DNA from: an uncultured Collinsella sp.
GTDB lineage: Bacteria; Actinomycetota; Coriobacteriia; Coriobacteriales; Coriobacteriaceae
Reading direction: 5' to 3'
Assembly: GCA_902496845.1 (NCBI GenBank)
Contig: CABVCJ010000046.1
Coordinates: forward strand, 1-14,923
DNA length: 14,923 nt
In this document: in pieces, positions 6,359 through 13,625 of the stretch
How the letters are laid out: each line of letters starts with the position of its first letter
Position numbering within the stretch: the first letter of the stretch is position 1
The notes under the pieces: model-generated
What the model was told of the DNA's origin: nothing
Databases searched by the model: none
The model's input: only the letters and a program-made list of their open reading frames with translations
Translations under genes and position numbers: made by a program

Positions 6359-6790
6359 GTGGATACCCTTCCCATCACCACACCGCGCCAAGCTGGCATC
6401 TACGTGCGCCAGTCACGCGAGTCGCAGGGAATCACCCGTGCGACCCTCGCTAAAAAGGCCGGTGTTTCGGAGCGCCTGCTCGCATCGCTCGAGTTGGGCG
6501 ACGCCACCGGCATTCGACTCGACAAGTTGCTGACCGTCTTTAACGCACTCGGCATAGGTCTCTTCGCGCAAAGCGATAACGACTCCATCGCATCGCCCTC
6601 CGAACATCCGACGACGATAGTGAACCTCCCTATCGCGAACTCGAATACTCTGCCAAAGCCAAGCGTAGGCAGACGACCCACTCGACAAGGAACGCCAGCT
6701 TCCTATGGTGCCTTGCTGGCCCAAATCGCAGCCGAGCAAGGCCTTTCCGGCACTTCAAACCTCTCCTTTGGCTGCAAGGTTGTGAAATAA
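6359..6790 (+). CDS. hipB: HipB-like antitoxin and transcriptional repressor (XRE-type HTH)
   Basis: 143 residues, starting at GTG (6359-6361) six bases after AGGAG (6348-6352). Residues about 12-70 form an XRE/lambda-Cro helix-turn-helix (RESQGITRATLAKKAGVSER, then LLTVFNALGIGL), the DNA-binding domain that represses the operon and holds HipA inactive. Unlike E. coli HipB (88 residues), there is a long Ser/Pro/Thr-rich linker (about 72-112) and an extra C-terminal segment (ASYGALLAQIAAEQG, then LSFGCKVVK). The segment may contact HipA, but this is conjecture. The stop is immediately followed by the hipA ATG. Assignment rests on the HTH, the adjacent HipA and the palindromic operator. Confidence 0.85.
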   Translation: MDTLPITTPRQAGIYVRQSRESQGITRATLAKKAGVSERLLASLELGDATGIRLDKLLTVFNALGIGLFAQSDNDSIASPSEHPTTIVNLPIANSNTLPKPSVGRRPTRQGTPASYGALLAQIAAEQGLSGTSNLSFGCKVVK

Positions 6791-8095
6791 ATGGCAGAGA
6801 TGGAGCTCACGACCCTCATTTGTGGCGAAATCGCCGGCACTCTCCGGCAAGACGAGCATGGACTCTGCAGCTTTGCATACGCCCCAACCTATCGCGGAGC
6901 ACCGTTATCGCTAACAATGCCGCTTTCCAATCGCACGTATGGCCATAACATCGTCCGCCCGTTCCTATTTGGCCTTTTGCCCGACAGTCAAGAGCAGCGT
7001 CGCGCTATTGCCACCGAGCATGATGTTGCATCCAACAACCCCGTCGCCCTCTTGTGCCATATCGGTCTTGACTGCGCGGGGGCCGTTCAGTTTTGTCGAG
7101 CCGATCAATTAGACGCCGCCCGCGGCAGGGTCTCGGCATACCGCCCGCTTACCAATTCTCAAATCGCTCACAAGCTCAAAGCAATTCGCGATGACGAAAG
7201 AGAGACATGGATGGGCTCCAACGAAAGCTGGTCCCTGGGCGGCAATCAAGGCAAATTTGCACTAGCTTGGCATGATGGCCAATGGTGCGAATGTCTAGGG
7301 TCATCCCCCACTACCCATATCTTCAAAAATGGTGTCGTTGGGTTCAAACATCAGGCCTTAAACGAATTCGTCTGCATGAAAACGGCTCGGCGTGTTGGCA
7401 TTCCAACTGCCAACGTCTCCTATTACACATTTGAAGACGAAGCCGCGCTCGTCGTTGAACGGTACGACAGAATGGTCAATAGCAGCGGAAATATCGAAAG
7501 GCTTCATCAGGAGGACTTTTGCCAGGCGCTCGGTGTATTGCCAAGCCAGAAATACACCGCCGACGGAGGACCAACTACACGAGACATCCAAGAACGACTG
7601 ATTAACACAGTCCCCCACCACATGAATCTTGTGCTTTTTACCTATATGTTGTTCTATAACGCCATTATCGGAGCGCCTGACGCACACGCTAAAAACTACT
7701 CGCTCATCCTTGGCAAAGGCACAAACGCGGCACTCGCACCCATGTACGATGTCGCATCGGGCTTAGCATACGAACGTATGCGGCGAAAAGCGCGCCTTGC
7801 CATGAGCGTTGGCGGCGAAAATCGTGTGGGGCGCATCGGTCCAGGCGCTATCCGCCGATACCACGGTATGGGCGACCCCGCGCTGGAGACGGCGCTCACC
7901 GATGCCGGGCTATCCGAGAAGTTTTGCTTTGCGACCATGATGGACCTCGCCTACGAGGCACCCATTTGCATGGAAGAGGTCATGGACGAATACGCCGACC
8001 TGCCCGGCATGGCGGACCTGCGCGAGCATATGCTCGGCCCCGTCCGCGAAAACTGCCAGCGCACCCTCGACCTCATCAAGGCGGATATGGGCTAG
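6791..8095 (+). CDS. hipA: HipA-family serine/threonine kinase toxin
   Basis: 434 residues, close to E. coli HipA (440), with both domains present: the N-terminal HipA domain (about 1-105, including FLFGLLPDS and NPVALL) and the C-terminal kinase. HipA kinases phosphorylate translation targets, such as glutamyl-tRNA synthetase in E. coli, and cause growth arrest. Visible active-site features are the phosphate-binding segment SLGGNQGKFAL with Ser148, equivalent to the autophosphorylated Ser150; the catalytic Asp297 in APDAHAKNYS with Asn302; and the metal-binding Asp320 in PMYDVAS. The toxin therefore looks intact. Its ATG directly abuts the hipB stop, indicating coupling. The coding sequence is more A/T-rich than its neighbours (7621-7680 has 24 G/C of 60), suggesting acquisition. 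The substrate is unknown. Confidence 0.93.
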   Translation: MAEMELTTLICGEIAGTLRQDEHGLCSFAYAPTYRGAPLSLTMPLSNRTYGHNIVRPFLFGLLPDSQEQRRAIATEHDVASNNPVALLCHIGLDCAGAVQFCRADQLDAARGRVSAYRPLTNSQIAHKLKAIRDDERETWMGSNESWSLGGNQGKFALAWHDGQWCECLGSSPTTHIFKNGVVGFKHQALNEFVCMKTARRVGIPTANVSYYTFEDEAALVVERYDRMVNSSGNIERLHQEDFCQALGVLPSQKYTADGGPTTRDIQERLINTVPHHMNLVLFTYMLFYNAIIGAPDAHAKNYSLILGKGTNAALAPMYDVASGLAYERMRRKARLAMSVGGENRVGRIGPGAIRRYHGMGDPALETALTDAGLSEKFCFATMMDLAYEAPICMEEVMDEYADLPGMADLREHMLGPVRENCQRTLDLIKADMG

Positions 8096-8119
8096 ACGCC
8101 AATCAATTTCCCATTTCTT

Positions 8120-8167
8120 AAAAAAAGAGAGGGGGCACCCGTCGCAAAAGCTCGGATGCCCCCTCTC
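8120..8167 (-). terminator. Strong intrinsic terminator of pepD, between convergent genes
   Basis: A perfect 11-bp stem (8127-8137 with 8157-8167) is followed on the minus strand by seven T residues (complement of 8120-8126). On the plus strand no T run follows, so it is less effective for hipA. Confidence 0.88.
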
Positions 8168-8222
8168 GTAATGTCATTTGCAATCCGCCAGCACGTGGCT
8201 CGGACTGCTGCTAGCGCAACCT

Positions 8223-9680
8223 TTACGCAGCGAGGCGCTTGAGGACGTCGATGAGCAGCTCGTAGAAGCGCTCGGCAGAAGCGAGCTCCATGCTCTCGTC
8301 CGGGGTGTGGACATCGGAGAGCGTCGGACCCACGGCGATGGCGTCCAGGCCGTGCAGGGCCTCGGCAAACAGGCCGCACTCAAGGCCGGCGTGAATGGAC
8401 TCGATGCGCAGCTCGGAGCCAAAGAGCTCGCGATAGCTCTCGACAAAGACGTCGCGGACCGGCGAATGCTCGGCATAGCTCCAGCCGGGATACTCGAACT
8501 CAAACTTGGCGTCGAAGCCCAGGACATCGGCCAGCGTCTGCAGGCGGTCCTTGAACTCGTTCTGCAGCGAGGTGATCGAGGAGCGCGGGGACAGCATGAT
8601 CTTGACTTGGTCGTCAGAGGTGGCAACCACGCCGATGTTGGAGGAAACCTCGACGGAGCCGTCGGTGGCGACGTTGCGGCGAATCACGCCGTTAGGGGCA
8701 AGACGCAGGGCGCGGATGAGGGCAAGCGCGGACTTCTGGTCCATGGCCTCGACCTCGGCGTCGTCGGCAATCTCGACGGTGCAGGTAAAGCCGGGGTCGA
8801 AGACTTCGAGCTCGGCAGTGACGTCGGCGATGATGCCCTTTGCAATCTGGGCCGCGGCCTCGGCGGCAGCGTGATCAGCGTAGACCAGCTCGGCCTTGCA
8901 CTCACGGTTGATAGCGTTGTCCTTGGTGCCGCCGTTAAAGCTAACGATGGCGGGCTCGCCGGCAACCATCAGGCGGTCGATGATGCGGGCCATGATGAGG
9001 TTGCCGTTGCCGCGCTCCAGGTGGATGTCGGCGCCGGAGTGACCACCCAGCAGGCCGGAGATGTCGAGCGTGAGGGCGCTGCCGGTCTTGTGCTCGCGCA
9101 CGATCGGGCAGGTGTAGGTAACGACGACGCCGCCGGCGCAGCTGACGGTGGCAACGCCCTCCTCCTCGGAATCGAGGTTAATCATGGTGCGGGCGCTAAT
9201 CTGGGACTTGTCGAGCGTCTCGGCGCCAACCAGGCCAGTCTCCTCGTCGGTGGTGAACACGCACTCGAGGGCCGGATGAGCAATCGAATCGTCGTTGAGC
9301 ACGGTGAGCATCAGAGCGACGGCGATACCGTTGTCGGCGCCCAGCGTGGTGCCGTTAGCGGTGAGGACGCCGTCCTTGACGACCAGGTCGATACCGTCGG
9401 TCGCAAAGTCGTGCTCAACGGAACCCAACTTGTCGCAAACCATATCGATGTGGCCCTGCAGCATCACGGTCGGGGCATTCTCGGCGCCGGCAGATGCGGG
9501 CTTGCGAATGATGACGTTGTAGACCTCGTCCTGATACACGTCGAGGCCGCGCTCCTTGGCAAACGCAACCAGGAAATCGCTGATGCCCTTCTCGTTGCCA
9601 GACCCACGGGGGATCGCGCTGATCTCCTCAAAGAAATGGAACAGCTGGGCGGGCTCGTAGCCGGTAATCTTGTAGTCCAT
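8223..9680 (-). CDS. pepD: Aminoacyl-histidine dipeptidase (M20C peptidase)
   Basis: 485 residues, the family's normal length. PepD hydrolyses dipeptides such as Xaa-His in the cytosol using two metal ions. The metal and catalytic residues of the M20 fold are present: His77 and Asp79 in QGHIDM, Asp116 in GADNGIA, the Glu146-Glu147 pair in TTDEETG, Asp170 in NLDSEEEG, and a C-terminal His458 in DVHTPDE. A dimerisation lid domain occupies the middle third. The ATG at 9678-9680 is preceded by AAGGAGG at ideal spacing; an upstream in-frame ATG ten codons earlier would ignore that site. It stands alone between clpC and a strong terminator shared with the convergent hipA gene. Confidence 0.95.
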   Translation of the reverse strand: MDYKITGYEPAQLFHFFEEISAIPRGSGNEKGISDFLVAFAKERGLDVYQDEVYNVIIRKPASAGAENAPTVMLQGHIDMVCDKLGSVEHDFATDGIDLVVKDGVLTANGTTLGADNGIAVALMLTVLNDDSIAHPALECVFTTDEETGLVGAETLDKSQISARTMINLDSEEEGVATVSCAGGVVVTYTCPIVREHKTGSALTLDISGLLGGHSGADIHLERGNGNLIMARIIDRLMVAGEPAIVSFNGGTKDNAINRECKAELVYADHAAAEAAAQIAKGIIADVTAELEVFDPGFTCTVEIADDAEVEAMDQKSALALIRALRLAPNGVIRRNVATDGSVEVSSNIGVVATSDDQVKIMLSPRSSITSLQNEFKDRLQTLADVLGFDAKFEFEYPGWSYAEHSPVRDVFVESYRELFGSELRIESIHAGLECGLFAEALHGLDAIAVGPTLSDVHTPDESMELASAERFYELLIDVLKRLAA

Positions 9681-9724
9681 GGTGCCTCCTTGGCGCAACT
9701 GGTTAGACAATAAGACATGCGCCT

Positions 9725-9753
9725 TGTATATTCCCAGACTTTACGTGCATAAA
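9725..9753 (-). promoter_or_regulatory. Possible promoter of pepD
   Basis: On the minus strand, TTTATG (complement of 9748-9753) lies 17 bases before TATACA (complement of 9725-9730), about 45 bases upstream of the pepD start codon. Both hexamers match consensus only in part. Confidence 0.3.
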
Positions 9754-9836
9754 CCAGTCGAAAACGCCGAGCGCCCTCGCATCATCGGCTAACGGTGGAC
9801 CGCATAGCGTAACGGTCACAACTTCGCAGCTCTACA

Positions 9837-9868
9837 AATCGAGGCGCCCTTGCCAGAGCGCCTCGATT
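9837..9868 (-). terminator. Probable terminator of clpC
   Basis: An 11-bp stem (9837-9847 with 9858-9868) with a 10-base loop, starting 26 bases after the clpC stop codon. The T tract on the minus strand is short (TTT then GT), so termination may be partial. Confidence 0.5.
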
Positions 9869-9893
9869 GCGCGTATCAAATTGTCGCCACGCC

Positions 9894-12536
9894 CTACAGC
9901 GCGCCGGAACCGGCTTGCATCATGCCGCCGGGGCCCGAGGTCACGCCGCCGCTCACGGGCGCGGCGTTGCCAGTGTGCGGTGCCGCCGGGACGGTATCGC
10001 CACCGAGCGCGCCGGCAGGACGCGGTGCCGGGATCTCGCCCGTGCCATGGCTAAAGACAAACTTGCCATCGGCCACGTCGCACAGGACGGTATCGCCCTC
10101 GCCCCACTCGCCGGCCAGAAGCTCCTCGGACAGCGGGTCCTCGATGAGCTTTTGAATAGCACGGCGCAGCGGACGCGCACCGTTGGTGAGGTCGGTACCC
10201 TCCGCCACGATCTTGTCATAGGCCGCATCGGTGAGCTTGATGTTCATGCCGTTGGCGATCAGACGCTGACGAAGGTCGTCCACCAGCAGGTGCGCGATCT
10301 TGGTGAGATTCTCGCCCGAGAGCTTCTGGAACACCACAATATCGTCGATACGATTGAGCAGCTCGGGGCGGAACAGGCGCTTGAGCTCGCCCATCGCGCG
10401 ACCGCGGATCTCGCTCGACGTGAGACCCTGCTCGCCGGTAGTGCCAAAGCCAACGCTCGCATCCTGCGCAATCTCGCGGGCGCCCACGTTGGACGTCATG
10501 ATGATCACGGTGTTGCGGAAGTCGACCGTCTTGCCCTGGCTATCGGTCAGGCGGCCCTCCTCCAGCACCTGCAGCAGGATGTTGAAGATATCGGGGTGCG
10601 CCTTCTCGATCTCGTCGAACAGCACGACCGAGTACGGGTGACGACGAACGGCCTTGGTGAGCTGACCGCCCTCGTCGTGACCGACGTAACCAGGAGGGCT
10701 ACCAATGAGCTTGGAGACCTCGAACTCACTGCCAAACTCCGACATATCAAAGCTGATGAGCGCGTCCTTGCTGCCAAAGAGATACTCGGCGAGCGTCTTG
10801 GCGAGCTCGGTCTTGCCCGTGCCGGTGGGGCCCAGGAAGATAAAGCTGCCGCCGGGGCGACGCGGGTCCTTAAGCGGCGAGCGGCTGCGGCGCACGGCCT
10901 TGGCAACGGCCTCGACGGCCTCGTCCTGACCGATGATGCGCGTCTTGAGCACGCTTTCGGCCTGCAACAGGCGGCGGCTCTCGCTCTCGGTGAGCGAGGA
11001 CACCGGCACGCCCGAGGTCACGGATACGATGTCGGCAATCTGGGAGACATCGATGGTGAGCGGGCTGGCGTCGAGCTCGGCCGTCCAGGCAGCCTTGGCC
11101 TCGGCGAGCTCAATCTCGGCAGCCTTCTGCTGCTCGGTGATCTCGGCGGCCTTGTTCATGTCGTCGTTCTCGGTGGCCTCCTGCGCGGCGGCCTTAAGCT
11201 CCTCCACGCGATGCTCGGCCTCGCGCACCGGCTCGGGCGCGCGGTTGGCGGCGATGCGGGCGCGGGCACCGGCCTCGTCAATGAGGTCGATGGCCTTATC
11301 GGGCAGAAAGCGATCCTGGATGTAGCGGTTGGAGAGGTTCGCGGCAGCTTCGATGGCACCCTGCGTGTAGCGCACGTGGTGGTGTTCCTCGTAGCGCGGC
11401 TTGAGCGCGGTCAGGATTTTGACCGTGTCCTCGACACTCGGCTCCTCGACATCGATTGTCTGGAAGCGGCGCTCAAACGCCGGGTCCTTGGTGAGGTACT
11501 TGCGGAACTCCTCGGCCGTGGTGGCACCGATAATCTGGAAAGCACCGCGCGCGAGCACCGGCTTGAGCATGGAGCTCGCATCGATAGAACCCTCGGCAGA
11601 ACCGGCACCGATGATGGTGTGCATCTCGTCGATAAACAAGATGACGTCGTCGGCTTCGGTTGCCTCCTGGATCACGTTCTTGAGGCGCTCCTCAAACTCA
11701 CCGCGATACTTGGCACCCGCGACAAGACCCGGCAGATCGAGCGTCCAGATATTCTGGTCCATAAGATTCTCGGGCACGTTGCCGGCAGCAATCTGCTGCG
11801 CCAGTCCCTCGACGATGGCCGTCTTGCCCACGCCGGGGTCACCCAGGATAAGTGGGTTGTTCTTGGTGCGGCGCGAAAGGATCTCCATCATGCGCTGGAC
11901 TTCCTTTTCGCGGCCAATCACGGGATCGAGCTCGCCGTCGCGCGCCTTTTGCGTGAGGTTAGTGGCGAACCGCTTGAGCGTGTCGGCGCCGCTCCCCTTT
12001 TGCTGGGAGGCATCCGAGCCGCTAAAGAACGGCAGGCCTGCACCGGGACGACCGGCGCCGGCTCCGGCGAGCGGACGCTTCTTGTCCTGATCCTTGGCAG
12101 TAAGCTTTTCGATGGCCTTTTTGATAGAAGCAGACGACACGCCCAGACGCATGAGGATATCCATGGCCATGCCGTTGCCCTCTTCGACGATGCCGATGAG
12201 CAGGTGCTCGGTCGACACATACGTCTGGTTGTTCTCACGCGCCACGCGGAAGGAGCGCTCCATCACGCTAATGACGAGCGGCGTAAAGGCAAGCTTGGCA
12301 GCCTCGGTCTCCTCGCTGGGCTCGGGAACCGTGGTCTGGACCTCCTTGAGGGTGTCCATGATGTCGTCGTAGGAGATATCAAGCGAGCGCAGCGCCTCGG
12401 CAGCTATACCCTCGTCCTCCTTGGCGAGTGCGAGCAGCAGGTGCTCGGTGCCCACCTTATTTGAGTGTAGATCGAGCGCCTCTTGCTTGGCCATGGACAT
12501 GACCTTGCGCGCGCGATCGGTAAAACGGTCTAACAT
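9894..12536 (-). CDS. clpC: ATP-dependent Clp protease ATP-binding subunit, ClpC type
   Basis: 880 residues. ClpC is a hexameric AAA+ unfoldase that feeds proteins to the ClpP protease. Domains in order: two N-terminal Clp repeats (1-150); AAA1 with Walker A GDPGVGKT (232-239) and Walker B VILFIDE (298-304); a short coiled-coil middle domain (about 430-485, ClpC-like rather than the long ClpB type); AAA2 with Walker A GPTGTGKT (569-576) and Walker B VVLFDE (637-642). The ClpP-docking tripeptide VGF (695-697) confirms a protease partner. A Gly/Pro/Ala-rich tail (about 835-880, ending in MMQAGSGAL) extends beyond the usual C-terminus. The start has AGAGGAA upstream. No ctsR, mcsA or mcsB lies beside it. 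Confidence 0.96.
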   Translation of the reverse strand: MLDRFTDRARKVMSMAKQEALDLHSNKVGTEHLLLALAKEDEGIAAEALRSLDISYDDIMDTLKEVQTTVPEPSEETEAAKLAFTPLVISVMERSFRVARENNQTYVSTEHLLIGIVEEGNGMAMDILMRLGVSSASIKKAIEKLTAKDQDKKRPLAGAGAGRPGAGLPFFSGSDASQQKGSGADTLKRFATNLTQKARDGELDPVIGREKEVQRMMEILSRRTKNNPLILGDPGVGKTAIVEGLAQQIAAGNVPENLMDQNIWTLDLPGLVAGAKYRGEFEERLKNVIQEATEADDVILFIDEMHTIIGAGSAEGSIDASSMLKPVLARGAFQIIGATTAEEFRKYLTKDPAFERRFQTIDVEEPSVEDTVKILTALKPRYEEHHHVRYTQGAIEAAANLSNRYIQDRFLPDKAIDLIDEAGARARIAANRAPEPVREAEHRVEELKAAAQEATENDDMNKAAEITEQQKAAEIELAEAKAAWTAELDASPLTIDVSQIADIVSVTSGVPVSSLTESESRRLLQAESVLKTRIIGQDEAVEAVAKAVRRSRSPLKDPRRPGGSFIFLGPTGTGKTELAKTLAEYLFGSKDALISFDMSEFGSEFEVSKLIGSPPGYVGHDEGGQLTKAVRRHPYSVVLFDEIEKAHPDIFNILLQVLEEGRLTDSQGKTVDFRNTVIIMTSNVGAREIAQDASVGFGTTGEQGLTSSEIRGRAMGELKRLFRPELLNRIDDIVVFQKLSGENLTKIAHLLVDDLRQRLIANGMNIKLTDAAYDKIVAEGTDLTNGARPLRRAIQKLIEDPLSEELLAGEWGEGDTVLCDVADGKFVFSHGTGEIPAPRPAGALGGDTVPAAPHTGNAAPVSGGVTSGPGGMMQAGSGAL

Positions 12537-12571
12537 GCTAGTTCCTCTTAGACGAGCTAGTTTTTCAAACG

Positions 12572-12599
12572 CAAAGCGCCGCCCCGCGGCAGCGCTTTG
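12572..12599 (-). other. Hairpin in the clpC leader
   Basis: CAAAGCGC (12572-12579) pairs with GCGCTTTG (12592-12599), with an inner GCC/GGC, 35 bases upstream of the clpC start. No T run follows on either strand, so it is not a good terminator. A role in clpC message stability or translation is only a possibility. Confidence 0.45.
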
Positions 12600-12617
12600 G
12601 TCTCTTTACCCATATGG

Positions 12618-12623
12618 AGTATA
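12618..12623 (-). promoter_or_regulatory. Possible -10 element of clpC
   Basis: The minus strand reads TATACT (five of six to TATAAT), about 80 bases upstream of the clpC ATG and just before the leader hairpin. No matching -35 hexamer is visible at 17 bases, and no CIRCE, HspR or ClgR site was recognised nearby. Confidence 0.3.
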
Positions 12624-12672
12624 TGTTAACCGTTGGGGCCTTTTCCGCATGGGGCCGCGCGACAACGTCTAC

Positions 12673-12717
12673 AAAAAAGGAATCGCTCCGGTCTGTTTGG
12701 GAGTCTGGTTTTGAGCG
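12673..12717 (-). terminator. Possible terminator of the DUF2798 gene
   Basis: On the minus strand a short stem (CGCTC/GAGCG, 12713-12717 with 12684-12688, or alternatively CTCC/GGAG inside it) is followed after a few bases by six T residues (complement of 12673-12678). The stem is weak but the position, just after the stop codon, fits. Confidence 0.4.
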
Positions 12718-12721
12718 CTGC

Positions 12722-13315
12722 CTAGCAGGCAGGCTCGGCGTCCATACCCTCGGAAATGCTGGCAACCTCCTCGGCAGCGGGAGCACCCGGCATGTGCGTG
12801 AGCTCCATGTGCGGCTCGGCAAAGACCGTGCCCATGGGGAAGGCGCAGCGGAAGACAAAACGAGCAACCGGACCGGCCACCAGCAGGTTCCAAGGAAGAG
12901 CCATAATAAAGTTGCGCGGGATGTTGATGAGCCACATCATCGGCAGCATCTGCAGGTTTGCAAGCGGGCCGCCGGGCATATGGAACAGGCCTTCGCACGC
13001 GCCGTAGAGCGACATGATGATGACCATGGGAACGACCATGCAGGAGCTGACGGCGAGCGTCATGGCAAGCGGCGAGCTCTTGCCCGGAGTAACCAGGAAC
13101 TTGAAGGCGAAGCCTTTGGCCAGCGGACTGGCGATAAACCAGTCGCAGCACATGGCAAAGACGTAGGCAACGGGGAAGCCGAGCCATGCAGCGGCAACAA
13201 CCTCGCCGTTGATGGCCCCATGCTGCAGGGCAACGTTGTAGATGCTCATCCAGAGCACCATGCAAAAGCACATGATAAAGGTGAACAGCAGGCTCTCTCG
13301 TTTGTTGATAGGCAT
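12722..13315 (-). CDS. DUF2798-type integral membrane protein
   Basis: 197 residues with four predicted membrane segments at about 8-29, 38-60, 80-104 and 120-150. Two related halves are apparent, each ending in a hydrophobic helix plus a basic/aromatic edge. The stretch NFIMALPWNLLVAGPVARFV in the second half resembles the DUF2798 family; membership is inferred by eye, and the family has no established function. The tail (about 165-197) is hydrophilic and ends EPAC. The ATG has AGAGAGGAA about 11 bases upstream, a rather long gap. A strong terminator lies in its 5' leader, so expression may be attenuated. It is a separate unit from clpC. Confidence 0.75.
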   Translation of the reverse strand: MPINKRESLLFTFIMCFCMVLWMSIYNVALQHGAINGEVVAAAWLGFPVAYVFAMCCDWFIASPLAKGFAFKFLVTPGKSSPLAMTLAVSSCMVVPMVIIMSLYGACEGLFHMPGGPLANLQMLPMMWLINIPRNFIMALPWNLLVAGPVARFVFRCAFPMGTVFAEPHMELTHMPGAPAAEEVASISEGMDAEPAC

Positions 13316-13356
13316 AAAGGGCAGATTCCTCTCTGTGTTGCGCCGCGGTGCACAAC

Positions 13357-13407
13357 AAAAACGGGCGGGCGAGATGGAGCTGTTGGGACTTCATCTCGCC
13401 CGCCCGT
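13357..13407 (-). terminator. Strong intrinsic terminator in the DUF2798 gene leader
   Basis: A perfect 16-bp G+C-rich stem (13361-13376 with 13392-13407), 15-base loop and five T residues on the minus strand (complement of 13357-13361), about 40 bases upstream of the start codon. There is almost no room for a promoter between it and the gene, which suggests an attenuator. Confidence 0.85.
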
Positions 13408-13443
13408 GATACGTGCGTCTGCGACTACTTATGTGGTGGAACC

Positions 13444-13452
13444 AGCCTAGCA
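13444..13452 (-). promoter_or_regulatory. Extended -10 promoter candidate for the DUF2798 gene
   Basis: The minus strand reads TG-C-TAGGCT, with the hexamer complementary to 13444-13449. It would start transcription near 13437, upstream of the terminator hairpin, giving a leader of about 120 bases. No good -35 hexamer was found. Confidence 0.4.
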
Positions 13453-13497
13453 CGAAAACCCCGCGCTTCGTAAGCGTTGAGTTTATGAAGATGCAGG

Positions 13498-13625
13498 GCA
13501 CCAATAATCCCCCGACCCCATAAGTTGCGGTGGAATACGGACTGTTTTGACCCTTTAAGCAGCAATTCAGTCCCTATTTCACCGCAACTCATTTGGTGCA
13601 AAGTGACCTGTCCCCCTTGCACCAA
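13498..13625. repeat. Nested palindromic intergenic element
   Basis: An inverted repeat with 22-bp arms and two mismatches (13523-13544 with 13568-13589) is enclosed by GCACCAA (13498-13504) and TTGGTGC (13593-13599). The latter also belongs to a second hairpin, TTGGTGCAA/TTGCACCAA (13593-13601 with 13617-13625), whose loop reads AGTGACCTGTCCCCC. The right end touches the stop codon of the exporter gene. The arrangement resembles REP- or MITE-like intergenic repeats; I have a loose recollection of similar AAGTGACCTGTCCCC palindromes in other bacteria, unchecked. Confidence 0.65.

Noticed and set aside
8127..8167. Bidirectional terminator serving hipA equally
   Set aside because: The plus strand has no T run after the stem, so only minus-strand termination is well supported.
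9867..12464. Very long plus-strand open frame antisense to clpC
   Set aside because: It is the reverse shadow of a G+C-rich gene with clear ClpC motifs; it has no ribosome binding site and its translation is low-complexity Leu/Gly/Arg/His-rich. The same holds for the plus-strand frames opposite cysS and pepD.
13498..13625. CRISPR array or attachment site
   Set aside because: Repeats are palindromic and few, there are no regular spacers, and no cas, integrase or tRNA gene is nearby.
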